Below, in pieces: positions 1 through 12,654 of a stretch of 64,000 bases of DNA. This DNA comes from Catonia carolina (lineage: Eukaryota; Arthropoda; Insecta; Hemiptera; Achilidae). Made by a program: the position numbers and the translations under genes. Under the pieces are notes generated by a model. The model was given only the letters and a program-made list of their open reading frames with translations. It made no database searches and was not told the DNA's origin. Location: positions 81,129,325-81,193,324 of the forward strand of contig JAQMRL010000002.1 of NCBI GenBank assembly GCA_035578175.1, given 5' to 3'. Numbering within the stretch: the first letter of the stretch is position 1; every line of letters begins with the position of its first letter.

Positions 1-258
1 AGAAGAGGTATAGTTGTAAAAGAGACTAATCAGAGTTATTTCCTCTGAAAGTAATGTATTTCATTATACAGCCAGACGCTGTGGTGAATGAAGTGAAGGT
101 TTCATTTGCAGAGTGGCTTTTCAGAGGGCCCGACTTGCTGATGAGCATACTTTTCCATTCAGTGTGGAAGGCTTTGGTAAACCATCTCACTCCTCGTTTT
201 ACTTAGTTAAACCTCTACAGGCTCAAACCAGCCTTTCGGTTGATGACTTAAACAACAC
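1..258 (+). mobile_element. Family A retroposon (window-truncated)
   Basis: The 3' two-thirds of family A, ending in an AAC-type tail. It is truncated by the window edge, and its mirror is at 12655-13037. Confidence 0.85.
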
Positions 259-291
259 AGTGGTTTAACAGAAAAATTAAGGCATTTATAT

Positions 292-464
292 GCCGGCTGC
301 ATTGGCGTAGTTGGTAACGTGCTCGCCTCTCATCATGCGGTCTTGGGTTCAAATCCCTTTTAGGCACGATATATTTTCATACGTTACAAAAAAAATATTT
401 CTACCTTCACCGTCTGCATTTAATTGCAGAACAGTCGGACATTAAACAAAAAAAAAAGAAAAAA
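292..464 (+). mobile_element. SINE-D (tRNA-derived), palindrome left arm
   Basis: The head has a pol III A box (TGGCGTAGTTGG) and B box (GGTTCAAATCC). It is followed by the family tail with GTCTGCAT and ACAGTCGGAC and an A-rich end. A 13-bp target duplication (AAGGCATTTATAT, 279-291 and 465-477) bounds it. It is a full-length retroposed copy. Confidence 0.88.
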
Positions 465-1605
465 AAGGCATTTATATTTTGATCGCTTACCCTTCGTGTT
501 CTCTAACTGGATAACTACTCTATAAAAATAAATATTATTTATGTACCTTCCGAAATAAATGTAGTTCTTAAACTCATCTTGTTTATTATGCTACTAATAA
601 TACTACTTATTCACCCAGTAATGTCTGCAAATTCATTTTGAACGCAATTCCTCCGAGGGTTGTATTACCCAACGAGTATCTATTGTACAGTTGAAAATAA
701 GGCAAAATAACCACACATCATCTTGTGAGATAATGAATGTTCTACGACGGCAATAAATTTTTCTGTTTCATGAGATAATTTATTAGCATTTTACACACAT
801 TATGAATCTATTACTTATTTCTAGTAATGGAAATTTGTTTTAAATCAATTTAACTAAAATAACTTATTTTTTATCAATTTCGAATTTCTCGTATCATAGA
901 TAATGGAAAATCCAATAGTTTTTGTATCTGAATATTAAAGAAGTCAGTAACACCTCAGTACCTTTTATTTTGAATGGTTTACTGTTATTTTTGTAATACT
1001 CGTCTTATTTAGTAATTTTATTTAGTGGACATGATTCGACATGACAAAAGACATAGATGTTTCTGGATGTTTGGATGTTACTAGCCATCGAGTCAAGTAA
1101 TTACCTTTAGTAGAGTAATTTTACTATTCAAAATTTATTTTCAACCAGTTTACTGATAGCTTTTATGGGATGCCTCGCAACTGTTTGACTCATTATTAGA
1201 AAATATAAACTAGTTCATTACAATCCATTCTGAAACCAGTAAGAACCTTGTAAAAAATAAACATAATAAAAAGTTAAATTATTATCTTTCAAGTAATAAT
1301 GTACAAGAACAAGGTTTACTTGAACTTTCACATTTATTTGAAAGAGAGTAAACTAAAGGAAAGATTAGAATCGTGTTAATCCTATCCTGTGGGATGTGTT
1401 CACAATATTGAACTAGCAACTTGATCTAAATTGAAAGTAATGAACCTTTTTGCTGATTTTATCCCATTCATTCAGGTCGTTTTATTGATGAGATATCCTG
1501 ATAATATAGATGGGTTTTCTCAAGAAAATCTTTATTCCTATTATTTCTGCTTACGATAATATTTAAAATTTTAAACCCGTTTTATAATAGACAAAGAACG
1601 ATAAA

Positions 1606-2116
1606 CACAGTTCTTTAATATACGAAGAAAATATCTAATCGCCCGCGCTAAGTAAATAAAAATTGTATTCCTATTAACCAACTTGATATGAAGTCAACAG
1701 TCAATTGTTTTGGCAAATTTGGTATTCGGCTTTGAATTTGGAAGTTTGCACTGTTCTTTAATATACAAAGAAAATATCATCGCCCGCGCTAAGCAAATAA
1801 AAAGTGTTTTCTTATTAACTAACTTTAATCCAACTTTATATTAAATATTGGCATTCGGCTGTGAATTTTGAAGTTTTCAGCTAAAACTATTCTGTTTCAT
1901 ATGTTTAATTTCGTTGTCAGATTATTACTGGCTGTTATCTTTTTATATAGCCAGGTTTCGTACAACTTCCTAAACTATTGGCTTGTAAAATAATAACAGG
2001 AACTTTTTTATGTAAAAACCACCCTAAGTGCTAACCTCATTCGAAAAACTAGAAACACTGCTCTTTAATAAATACAAAGAAAATATCAATTCGCCCGCGC
2101 TGAGCAAATAAAAGTT
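1606..2116 (+). repeat. Tandem minisatellite, ~141-bp unit, CGCCCGCGCT core
   Basis: Three copies (about 1612, 1753 and 2060) of a block reading TCTTTAATA ... GAAAATAT ... CGCCCGCGCT(A/G)AG ... AAATAAAA. The first two are in tandem with a ~141-bp period that also includes a diverged second half (ATTCGGCT(T/G)TGAATTT). The third lies about 305 bp on. The 10-bp GC core stands out in AT-rich sequence. Mirror at about 10797-11307. Confidence 0.8.
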
Positions 2117-3640
2117 ACTATTAGTGGTTAATATTTAATTAATGTTTTATTTGTGTGTGAATGTGTTGAGTTGCGAAAATGTGTGAGTGTTAATGGACGC
2201 TTGCTACTGCCATGTGCGTAGCTAGTTCCAGAGTGTCGACCAGTGCGCAGGTGAGTGAGTGTATGCTGAACAGTGATACAGTCCATTTGATTTCGTGTGT
2301 TTAAAAAAAAACAGTAAAAAATTTCATACATTGACTTAATTATTTGTGAAACTATACAACTATTCATTTAATTAATCAATTAGTATTAGAATGTAAGCTG
2401 AGGTTTTCAACTGTATCTATTATACCCTACGTGTCACTTAGAGGCTTTCTAATTTTTAGGACTTTAGCTCTTCTGGAAGATGTAGAAATAATACGGTTTG
2501 CTTTGGTTTGTCGCCTCCCTTTTTATACAATAAGGCACGAGTGATCGAAATGTAAATGCTTTAATACGTCCGTTCAACCCATAATTTCACGAATTTCAGC
2601 TCTCTGGGTGGCCGGAAAAGCAGAGAATCGTATAAGTGAGTCATTGTTGAGTCAAAAGTGAATCGATTCAGTGAACCAGTGAATACTTACGGATAGATTT
2701 AGCATACGAAAATTAGAAAGAAAATTCGTGTTTAAAAAAGTTTAGATTGCACTTTTTTACAATATAATTCTGAGACACGAGCTGGGTGAATATAAAACAC
2801 TAAAGTCGAGTTGTTCGAAAGGAGATTTCTCGAACATTAGAGAAAATTTTAATGAAAACGTTATATAAAATTTAAGAATATTCTGTGTTAATGATAACAA
2901 ACAGAATTGGATAGAAGGCCTGGATATTAAATGGGAGAATTTCTGAGGAAATATCAGTAAAATACTGAGAAGAAGGAATTTTGGAACGCTTTTGAAGAAG
3001 TAGTAATTAGGCTGTGATTCACTTCTATGGTCTTTGAATAAAATACAAAAGAAGTGAACGAAAGGACATTGAAAATATAATTATAACCGTATTTCTTTTG
3101 TCAAAATATTTAATTATCAGAAAAAAGTATCAACTTCAATTTTATTCTGTGTACTCTAGTTCTCTTAACACATATATTTTAATTAATTTTAAATCAATAA
3201 AGTAACATAACGTCGGTTCTGTGAAATTAGTTTTAGCCATTCATCCCTTGTTTATTTGATATTAAATTTATGTTGTGATTACACAATGTCAGCTCCAAAA
3301 CAATAAAATTCAACGAAATTTGAAACGAATCAGGTAAACAGAATTCATTTTATAGTAATGACAAATTATTATCACATAAAAAAGATTGTTTTTAACTTAA
3401 TCATTTTTGGTAATTAATAAATGTAGATTAATAATTTATTATTGAATTTAATTAAATCTTTTAAAATATTTTTGTAGTTTCCGACGTATTTTTACAATGT
3501 TGAGTTTCGTTCTATTTCTCACAAGTTTAAAGGCTACAAACTGTACATATTATTTACAAACGGTTGATCACCTAGCTATCAAAATGATGTTCTTTTGGTT
3601 GAATTAATATAAAAGACGGTCAATATCACAGCAACTCAGT
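2117..3640. other. No gene seen (palindrome arm)
   Basis: AT-rich sequence with no supported coding frame or recognised repeat. The same applies to 478-1605 and to the mirrored stretches in the right arm (9272-10796 and 11308-12435). A 79-codon frame at 2128-2367 (minus, with its mirror at 10546-10785) lacks any recognisable domain. Confidence 0.6.
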
Positions 3641-3641
3641 T

Positions 3642-3769
3642 GTTTACTTTCTCTTGCCTGCATGAATATGTAGGAAGGAAAGTATTGTTTTCATGTCGAT
3701 TTTTTGAGTTTTTACCGGATATATACGTTTTGAGAACCCCTTAACCCCAAAAACATGTTTTTAGCCATT

Positions 3770-3809
<40 letters not shown>

Positions 3810-3865
3810 GTATGTGAGAACAAAATATCACAAGAACGGAACATCACACAAAGTTGAAACCTACA
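3642..3865 (+). mobile_element. Family H fragment with (GT)19, left arm
   Basis: Carries the H terminal region (ACTTTCTCTTGCC, then a hairpin CCTGCATGAATATGTAGG). After the conserved block with TGTTTTCATGTCGATTTTT comes a pure (GT)19 tract and GAACGGAACATC. The rest of the element is missing. Mirror at 9047-9271. Confidence 0.8.
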
Positions 3866-4494
3866 AAAGTAAATGACAAACGGTTGACAAAACCAATATT
3901 TAGAAAATTCTAAACATTAGACCGATGGTGTTGGATAAGTGGTACATCTTTAAGTAAGAAGGAGTAGAGAACATATGATATAAATCTAGAAAATATGATG
4001 AACCGAAACAAATTTACATAACGTAACTGAAATCCAAGCTCAAGAGCTTCCACGAAGAACAAACGCAGACACCGCTTTGACGGAAAACAGTGAAACCTTA
4101 ACGGGTTCGATTGAGCGTAGCGTGCTAGTACGTGAGTGAGAGAGACGGATGATCAGCGTATAAAACGGATATCAGTATGAGAGAGTAAGAGTGAGAGGAG
4201 GGGATAGATCTGGTTTGACCAAGCGTAGTAAGAAACAGTGTGGGTTGACTGTGTGAGATGTACTCGTATGTGAAAGTACTATATTTCTAAAATAATTAAT
4301 ACTATTGATATCAATCATGCGTTATACGATAAGTTACCGATTTGTCTCCGTTGGGTTTGGTGTGTTTATGTGTGAACAAATTATTTGAAGAACAGATTAA
4401 TGTAAGAAGTTGATTTTTGGACCTTAAGTTAAGATACCATAATGGTTATATTACACAAACATTTTTATCGAATTTTGTCAACCGGAAGAAGTGG

Positions 4495-4656
4495 CTTTTT
4501 AACGTTTGACTGTTTTGCAATTGCTGCTAATGCAGACGGCGAAGAAGGACGATCTATGCAAATGACTGATGAAAAAATACAAGACCTGACCGGGAATCGA
4601 AACCAGGACCCTGGCGTAGAAGCCAGTTGCGCTAACCACTACGCCAAAGGGCCGGT
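4495..4656 (-). mobile_element. SINE-D variant with divergent tRNA head, left arm
   Basis: On the minus strand the head reads TGGCGTAGTGGTTAGCGCA (A box) and GGTTTCGATTCCC (B box). It is followed by the SINE-D tail (GTCTGCATTAGCAGCAATTG, ACAGTC). The 85-codon frame at 4442-4699 is only a shadow of this SINE. Mirror at 8256-8417. Confidence 0.85.
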
Positions 4657-5325
4657 AGTAGATTATTTAAGAATTTTTCAACCGTTTGCGAATATGTAAA
4701 AAAACACATTTAAAAAACGGCTGGAAGAAGCCGTTGATCAGTTTGTTTAATGTTTTGGATTAAAAAATCCGTTTAAAAATCAAACGGATGGTATGGCCTT
4801 CATACCTGTTTTGACTCACACCAATCTTTGAGACAATTTCTGTTTTAATCTTCGATAATACATTATGTCTATTGTTTAGTGATTTAAAAATATTTTTGTC
4901 ATACAGTTGTCTTCCATTCTTTACAGGTGCCGGTAAAATTTTCGTTATAATTTTCTACTCGTTCATTTTCCTTGTACAGTTCTTTTCGACTTCGTAACAT
5001 AATCATTTTTCATCAAAATAGGTCAATCAGAAGTAGTAGTACTCGTGCGATTTTTAAATTCCTACAATTTTCTAGTAATTGAAATAAGAGAACTTGCATA
5101 AAACATCATCAAGGGTTTTCCACCAGTTTTTACACACGTTTTCTTAAACGATTTTTTAATTTATAAACATAACCGATTTCATAAGGAAACGGTTCGTTTA
5201 TTTCAAACGACGACAAAAACGGATAGTTTGCATAAGTGTAATCGTTAATGTTGCTGGTTATTAGTTATACTTAGTTAATTAAAAACAGGTAACAAAACGC
5301 ACACACAAGATTATGAAATGACAGC

Positions 5326-5446
5326 CTCCATAACGTAGTAGCACGCTAGCTTCCAGCGCGGAGGTCCCGGGTTCGGTTCGCGGCTAGGGTCTGAAAATTT
5401 TCACATCTCTAAACCCATTGTTCCATAACCCCCGAACTACGAGCGT
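5326..5446 (+). mobile_element. SINE-E (tRNA-derived), left arm
   Basis: The head has GCCTCCATAACGTAGTAG (A-box region) and CCCGGGTTCGGTTCGCGG (B-box region). The family tail follows (GGTCTGAAAATTTTCAC, then AAACCCATTGTTC). Mirror at 7466-7586. Confidence 0.75.
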
Positions 5447-5471
5447 AAGTCAATTATTATTCGCAATGTAG

Positions 5472-5894
5472 TTATAAAATTTTATTGTGATCAAATAAGA
5501 AACTTAAAAGTACATCAGTTTTCGACATAGTCCCTTTGCTTTTCAACGCACTCTGACCATTGTTGTTCAAGTTTCCTGATACCCTCATAAAAGAAGATAT
5601 TTTTGGTTGAGATACGAGCCAGGAATGCACTGCTTCTTTCAATGCTTCGTCCGAGATAAATCGACGGCCCCTTAATGCCTTTTTGAGTGGACCAAACAAG
5701 TGATCATCAGAAGGAACAAGATATGGACTATACGGAGGATGAGCCAGTACTTCAAAATTGAGTTTCTGGAGCGTTTCAGCAGTGTGGGCAGCAGTATGCG
5801 GACGGGCGTTGTCGTGCAACAACACAACACCTTTTGACAGCAGTCCTCAGCGTTTGCTTTGAATTGCAGGCTTTAGCGCAATTGAAAGCACAAA
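5472..5894 (-). pseudogene. mariner (DD34D) transposase C-terminal remnant, left arm
   Basis: The longest intact piece (117 codons, 5472-5825) shows the HDNARPHTA motif, then the HPPYSP...PSDDHLFGPLKKALRGRRF block. The second and third catalytic aspartates (residues 5 and 40) are separated by 34 residues, which is the mariner DD34D signature. The usual SPDLxPSDYHLF motif reads SPYLVPSDDHLF. Upstream, family sequence continues in the same frame through ALKPAIQSKR and is stopped by a TGA in place of an arginine codon. Downstream of QPK the conserved C-terminus (EGIRKLEQQW...VEN-stop) lies in another frame, so there is a frameshift. The N-terminal DNA-binding half and first aspartate are absent. 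It is dead. Confidence 0.9.
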
Positions 5895-6403
5895 GTTGGA
5901 ATGTAATTTGTTATGATGGTCTGTCTCTCAGTAGGACACATGCTTTTCTTTATATTCTCTATCTTTTTTAACTATTTTGTCACAAACTAAATTGAATAGG
6001 CGGAGACATTCTGTAATATTGGAAAAAACATTTTTTTTTCATGTTTTAGATAAATAAAAAAAATGTCAGGTGAAACTGACCTGTAGGCTACCGGTTCGCT
6101 AGCACTACAGGGTGAGTTACCCATCTTCGTTTTCCTCTGGTTTTATTTTCAAGATCGTTATGATTCAATAGATTAGCTGTAACAGTACACATAACATTGG
6201 CGGTTGTCATATTCATAAGGAGTTCATACCAGTCTGACGTCGCACAAAATTGCTCGTATTGAGTGAGCGACTGGCGTTTAGACGGCTAGCTTTTTAACTG
6301 CTCGTATAGGTAATGAAAATAAAACGGTATTGAAACGGCGCGGCGCTTGAACTGCCGTGTTCTAACGGTCCGTTTCCAAGGGCTTCCGCGAAGAACAAAC
6401 GCA

Positions 6404-6508
6404 GAACACCGGTTTGACGGAAAACAGTGAAACCTTAACGGGTTCGATTGAGCGTAGCGTGCTAGTATGTGAGTGAGAGAGACGCATGATCAGCGTATAA
6501 AACGGACA
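6404..6508. other. Palindrome spacer (105 bp)
   Basis: This is the only unpaired part of the palindrome. It is not unique: with the adjoining arm end (6381-6403) it is about 95% identical, in direct orientation, to 4046-4170 of the left arm, and so inverted relative to the right-arm copy at about 8742-8866. The shared block contains GGTTCGATTGAGCGTAGCGT. An open frame across the centre (6362-6565, minus) is an accident of the inverted repeat. Confidence 0.9.
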
Positions 6509-7017
6509 TGCGTTTGTTCTTCGCGGAAGCCCTTGGAAACGGACCGTTAGAACACGGCAGTTCAAGCGCCGCGCCGTTTCAATACCGTTTTATTTTCATT
6601 ACCTATACGAGCAGTTAAAAAGCTAGCCGTCTAAACGCCAGTCGCTCACTCAATACGAGCAATTTTGTGCGACGTCAGACTGGTATGAACTCCTTATGAA
6701 TATGACAACCGCCAATGTTATGTGTACTGTTACAGCTAATCTATTGAATCATAACGATCTTGAAAATAAAACCAGAGGAAAACGAAGATGGGTAACTCAC
6801 CCTGTAGTGCTAGCGAACCGGTAGCCTACAGGTCAGTTTCACCTGACATTTTTTTTATTTATCTAAAACATGAAAAAAAAATGTTTTTTCCAATATTACA
6901 GAATGTCTCCGCCTATTCAATTTAGTTTGTGACAAAATAGTTAAAAAAGATAGAGAATATAAAGAAAAGCATGTGTCCTACTGAGAGACAGACCATCATA
7001 ACAAATTACATTCCAAC

Positions 7018-7440
7018 TTTGTGCTTTCAATTGCGCTAAAGCCTGCAATTCAAAGCAAACGCTGAGGACTGCTGTCAAAAGGTGTTGTGTTGTTGCACGA
7101 CAACGCCCGTCCGCATACTGCTGCCCACACTGCTGAAACGCTCCAGAAACTCAATTTTGAAGTACTGGCTCATCCTCCGTATAGTCCATATCTTGTTCCT
7201 TCTGATGATCACTTGTTTGGTCCACTCAAAAAGGCATTAAGGGGCCGTCGATTTATCTCGGACGAAGCATTGAAAGAAGCAGTGCATTCCTGGCTCGTAT
7301 CTCAACCAAAAATATCTTCTTTTATGAGGGTATCAGGAAACTTGAACAACAATGGTCAGAGTGCGTTGAAAAGCAAAGGGACTATGTCGAAAACTGATGT
7401 ACTTTTAAGTTTCTTATTTGATCACAATAAAATTTTATAA
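7018..7440 (+). pseudogene. mariner (DD34D) transposase remnant, right arm
   Basis: Identical mirror of the left-arm remnant. The same in-frame TGA (about 7064) and C-terminal frameshift are present on both sides, so the lesions predate the inverted duplication or the mirror is an assembly product. No terminal inverted repeats are attached to it. Confidence 0.9.
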
Positions 7441-7465
7441 CTACATTGCGAATAATAATTGACTT

Positions 7466-7586
7466 ACGCTCGTAGTTCGGGGGTTATGGAACAATGGGTT
7501 TAGAGATGTGAAAATTTTCAGACCCTAGCCGCGAACCGAACCCGGGACCTCCGCGCTGGAAGCTAGCGTGCTACTACGTTATGGAG
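7466..7586 (-). mobile_element. SINE-E, right arm
   Basis: Mirror of 5326-5446. Confidence 0.75.
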
Positions 7587-8255
7587 GCTGTCATTTCATA
7601 ATCTTGTGTGTGCGTTTTGTTACCTGTTTTTAATTAACTAAGTATAACTAATAACCAGCAACATTAACGATTACACTTATGCAAACTATCCGTTTTTGTC
7701 GTCGTTTGAAATAAACGAACCGTTTCCTTATGAAATCGGTTATGTTTATAAATTAAAAAATCGTTTAAGAAAACGTGTGTAAAAACTGGTGGAAAACCCT
7801 TGATGATGTTTTATGCAAGTTCTCTTATTTCAATTACTAGAAAATTGTAGGAATTTAAAAATCGCACGAGTACTACTACTTCTGATTGACCTATTTTGAT
7901 GAAAAATGATTATGTTACGAAGTCGAAAAGAACTGTACAAGGAAAATGAACGAGTAGAAAATTATAACGAAAATTTTACCGGCACCTGTAAAGAATGGAA
8001 GACAACTGTATGACAAAAATATTTTTAAATCACTAAACAATAGACATAATGTATTATCGAAGATTAAAACAGAAATTGTCTCAAAGATTGGTGTGAGTCA
8101 AAACAGGTATGAAGGCCATACCATCCGTTTGATTTTTAAACGGATTTTTTAATCCAAAACATTAAACAAACTGATCAACGGCTTCTTCCAGCCGTTTTTT
8201 AAATGTGTTTTTTTACATATTCGCAAACGGTTGAAAAATTCTTAAATAATCTACT

Positions 8256-8417
8256 ACCGGCCCTTTGGCGTAGTGGTTAGCGCAACTGGCTTCTACGCCA
8301 GGGTCCTGGTTTCGATTCCCGGTCAGGTCTTGTATTTTTTCATCAGTCATTTGCATAGATCGTCCTTCTTCGCCGTCTGCATTAGCAGCAATTGCAAAAC
8401 AGTCAAACGTTAAAAAG
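8256..8417 (+). mobile_element. SINE-D variant, right arm
   Basis: Mirror of 4495-4656 with intact A and B boxes. Confidence 0.85.
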
Positions 8418-9046
8418 CCACTTCTTCCGGTTGACAAAATTCGATAAAAATGTTTGTGTAATATAACCATTATGGTATCTTAACTTAAGGTCCAAAAATC
8501 AACTTCTTACATTAATCTGTTCTTCAAATAATTTGTTCACACATAAACACACCAAACCCAACGGAGACAAATCGGTAACTTATCGTATAACGCATGATTG
8601 ATATCAATAGTATTAATTATTTTAGAAATATAGTACTTTCACATACGAGTACATCTCACACAGTCAACCCACACTGTTTCTTACTACGCTTGGTCAAACC
8701 AGATCTATCCCCTCCTCTCACTCTTACTCTCTCATACTGATATCCGTTTTATACGCTGATCATCCGTCTCTCTCACTCACGTACTAGCACGCTACGCTCA
8801 ATCGAACCCGTTAAGGTTTCACTGTTTTCCGTCAAAGCGGTGTCTGCGTTTGTTCTTCGTGGAAGCTCTTGAGCTTGGATTTCAGTTACGTTATGTAAAT
8901 TTGTTTCGGTTCATCATATTTTCTAGATTTATATCATATGTTCTCTACTCCTTCTTACTTAAAGATGTACCACTTATCCAACACCATCGGTCTAATGTTT
9001 AGAATTTTCTAAATATTGGTTTTGTCAACCGTTTGTCATTTACTTT

Positions 9047-9101
9047 TGTAGGTTTCAACTTTGTGTGATGTTCCGTTCTTGTGATATTTTGTTCTCACAT
9101 A

Positions 9102-9143
<42 letters not shown>

Positions 9144-9271
9144 AATGGCTAAAAACATGTTTTTGGGGTTAAGGGGTTCTCAAAACGTATATATCCGGTA
9201 AAAACTCAAAAAATCGACATGAAAACAATACTTTCCTTCCTACATATTCATGCAGGCAAGAGAAAGTAAAC
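9047..9271 (-). mobile_element. Family H fragment with (AC)19, right arm
   Basis: Mirror of 3642-3865. It has the same number of AC units and one extra A beside the tract, which is the only arm difference I found. Confidence 0.8.
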
Positions 9272-10796
9272 AACTGAGTTGCTGTGATATTGACCGTCTT
9301 TTATATTAATTCAACCAAAAGAACATCATTTTGATAGCTAGGTGATCAACCGTTTGTAAATAATATGTACAGTTTGTAGCCTTTAAACTTGTGAGAAATA
9401 GAACGAAACTCAACATTGTAAAAATACGTCGGAAACTACAAAAATATTTTAAAAGATTTAATTAAATTCAATAATAAATTATTAATCTACATTTATTAAT
9501 TACCAAAAATGATTAAGTTAAAAACAATCTTTTTTATGTGATAATAATTTGTCATTACTATAAAATGAATTCTGTTTACCTGATTCGTTTCAAATTTCGT
9601 TGAATTTTATTGTTTTGGAGCTGACATTGTGTAATCACAACATAAATTTAATATCAAATAAACAAGGGATGAATGGCTAAAACTAATTTCACAGAACCGA
9701 CGTTATGTTACTTTATTGATTTAAAATTAATTAAAATATATGTGTTAAGAGAACTAGAGTACACAGAATAAAATTGAAGTTGATACTTTTTTCTGATAAT
9801 TAAATATTTTGACAAAAGAAATACGGTTATAATTATATTTTCAATGTCCTTTCGTTCACTTCTTTTGTATTTTATTCAAAGACCATAGAAGTGAATCACA
9901 GCCTAATTACTACTTCTTCAAAAGCGTTCCAAAATTCCTTCTTCTCAGTATTTTACTGATATTTCCTCAGAAATTCTCCCATTTAATATCCAGGCCTTCT
10001 ATCCAATTCTGTTTGTTATCATTAACACAGAATATTCTTAAATTTTATATAACGTTTTCATTAAAATTTTCTCTAATGTTCGAGAAATCTCCTTTCGAAC
10101 AACTCGACTTTAGTGTTTTATATTCACCCAGCTCGTGTCTCAGAATTATATTGTAAAAAAGTGCAATCTAAACTTTTTTAAACACGAATTTTCTTTCTAA
10201 TTTTCGTATGCTAAATCTATCCGTAAGTATTCACTGGTTCACTGAATCGATTCACTTTTGACTCAACAATGACTCACTTATACGATTCTCTGCTTTTCCG
10301 GCCACCCAGAGAGCTGAAATTCGTGAAATTATGGGTTGAACGGACGTATTAAAGCATTTACATTTCGATCACTCGTGCCTTATTGTATAAAAAGGGAGGC
10401 GACAAACCAAAGCAAACCGTATTATTTCTACATCTTCCAGAAGAGCTAAAGTCCTAAAAATTAGAAAGCCTCTAAGTGACACGTAGGGTATAATAGATAC
10501 AGTTGAAAACCTCAGCTTACATTCTAATACTAATTGATTAATTAAATGAATAGTTGTATAGTTTCACAAATAATTAAGTCAATGTATGAAATTTTTTACT
10601 GTTTTTTTTTAAACACACGAAATCAAATGGACTGTATCACTGTTCAGCATACACTCACTCACCTGCGCACTGGTCGACACTCTGGAACTAGCTACGCACA
10701 TGGCAGTAGCAAGCGTCCATTAACACTCACACATTTTCGCAACTCAACACATTCACACACAAATAAAACATTAATTAAATATTAACCACTAATAGT

Positions 10797-11307
10797 AACT
10801 TTTATTTGCTCAGCGCGGGCGAATTGATATTTTCTTTGTATTTATTAAAGAGCAGTGTTTCTAGTTTTTCGAATGAGGTTAGCACTTAGGGTGGTTTTTA
10901 CATAAAAAAGTTCCTGTTATTATTTTACAAGCCAATAGTTTAGGAAGTTGTACGAAACCTGGCTATATAAAAAGATAACAGCCAGTAATAATCTGACAAC
11001 GAAATTAAACATATGAAACAGAATAGTTTTAGCTGAAAACTTCAAAATTCACAGCCGAATGCCAATATTTAATATAAAGTTGGATTAAAGTTAGTTAATA
11101 AGAAAACACTTTTTATTTGCTTAGCGCGGGCGATGATATTTTCTTTGTATATTAAAGAACAGTGCAAACTTCCAAATTCAAAGCCGAATACCAAATTTGC
11201 CAAAACAATTGACTGTTGACTTCATATCAAGTTGGTTAATAGGAATACAATTTTTATTTACTTAGCGCGGGCGATTAGATATTTTCTTCGTATATTAAAG
11301 AACTGTG
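10797..11307 (-). repeat. Mirror of the CGCCCGCGCT minisatellite
   Basis: Reverse-complement copy in the right arm, showing AGCGCGGGCG at about 10812, 11124 and 11265. Confidence 0.8.
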
Positions 11308-12448
11308 TTTATCGTTCTTTGTCTATTATAAAACGGGTTTAAAATTTTAAATATTATCGTAAGCAGAAATAATAGGAATAAAGATTTTCTTGAGAAAACC
11401 CATCTATATTATCAGGATATCTCATCAATAAAACGACCTGAATGAATGGGATAAAATCAGCAAAAAGGTTCATTACTTTCAATTTAGATCAAGTTGCTAG
11501 TTCAATATTGTGAACACATCCCACAGGATAGGATTAACACGATTCTAATCTTTCCTTTAGTTTACTCTCTTTCAAATAAATGTGAAAGTTCAAGTAAACC
11601 TTGTTCTTGTACATTATTACTTGAAAGATAATAATTTAACTTTTTATTATGTTTATTTTTTACAAGGTTCTTACTGGTTTCAGAATGGATTGTAATGAAC
11701 TAGTTTATATTTTCTAATAATGAGTCAAACAGTTGCGAGGCATCCCATAAAAGCTATCAGTAAACTGGTTGAAAATAAATTTTGAATAGTAAAATTACTC
11801 TACTAAAGGTAATTACTTGACTCGATGGCTAGTAACATCCAAACATCCAGAAACATCTATGTCTTTTGTCATGTCGAATCATGTCCACTAAATAAAATTA
11901 CTAAATAAGACGAGTATTACAAAAATAACAGTAAACCATTCAAAATAAAAGGTACTGAGGTGTTACTGACTTCTTTAATATTCAGATACAAAAACTATTG
12001 GATTTTCCATTATCTATGATACGAGAAATTCGAAATTGATAAAAAATAAGTTATTTTAGTTAAATTGATTTAAAACAAATTTCCATTACTAGAAATAAGT
12101 AATAGATTCATAATGTGTGTAAAATGCTAATAAATTATCTCATGAAACAGAAAAATTTATTGCCGTCGTAGAACATTCATTATCTCACAAGATGATGTGT
12201 GGTTATTTTGCCTTATTTTCAACTGTACAATAGATACTCGTTGGGTAATACAACCCTCGGAGGAATTGCGTTCAAAATGAATTTGCAGACATTACTGGGT
12301 GAATAAGTAGTATTATTAGTAGCATAATAAACAAGATGAGTTTAAGAACTACATTTATTTCGGAAGGTACATAAATAATATTTATTTTTATAGAGTAGTT
12401 ATCCAGTTAGAGAACACGAAGGGTAAGCGATCAAAATATAAATGCCTT

Positions 12449-12621
12449 TTTTTTCTTTTTTTTTTGTTTAATGTCCGACTGTTCTGCAATTAAATGCAGA
12501 CGGTGAAGGTAGAAATATTTTTTTTGTAACGTATGAAAATATATCGTGCCTAAAAGGGATTTGAACCCAAGACCGCATGATGAGAGGCGAGCACGTTACC
12601 AACTACGCCAATGCAGCCGGC
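12449..12621 (-). mobile_element. SINE-D, palindrome right arm
   Basis: Mirror image of the copy at 292-464, with the same boxes and the same target duplication. Confidence 0.88.
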
Positions 12622-12654
12622 ATATAAATGCCTTAATTTTTCTGTTAAACCACT

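Larger units (their letters stand above)
1..6403 (+). repeat. Left arm of 12.9-kb inverted repeat
   Basis: This segment is the reverse complement of 6509-12912. I compared many stretches along the arms and found one difference: an extra A next to the AC microsatellite in the right arm, which shifts the pairing sum from 12912 to 12913. Both arms carry exactly 19 GT/AC units. The arm reaches base 1, so its true outer end lies outside the window. Content in order: family A retroposon (truncated by the window), SINE-D, a CGCCCGCGCT minisatellite, an H fragment, a second SINE-D, SINE-E and a dead mariner transposase. Confidence 0.97.

Noticed and set aside
301..360. True tRNA genes at the A/B-box sequences
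   Set aside because: Heads do not close into full cloverleaves with acceptor stems, are followed by SINE tails and are flanked by target duplications.
2128..2367. 79-codon frame (mirror at 10546-10785)
   Set aside because: Low-complexity TGTG/CACA-rich stretch, no domain, no splice support; two copies exist only because of the palindrome.
4442..4699. 85-codon frame (mirror at 8213-8470)
   Set aside because: It is a translation of SINE-D sequence, with the tRNA boxes visible in the DNA.
6362..6565. 67-codon frame across the palindrome centre
   Set aside because: Created by reading through the inverted repeat; no protein features.
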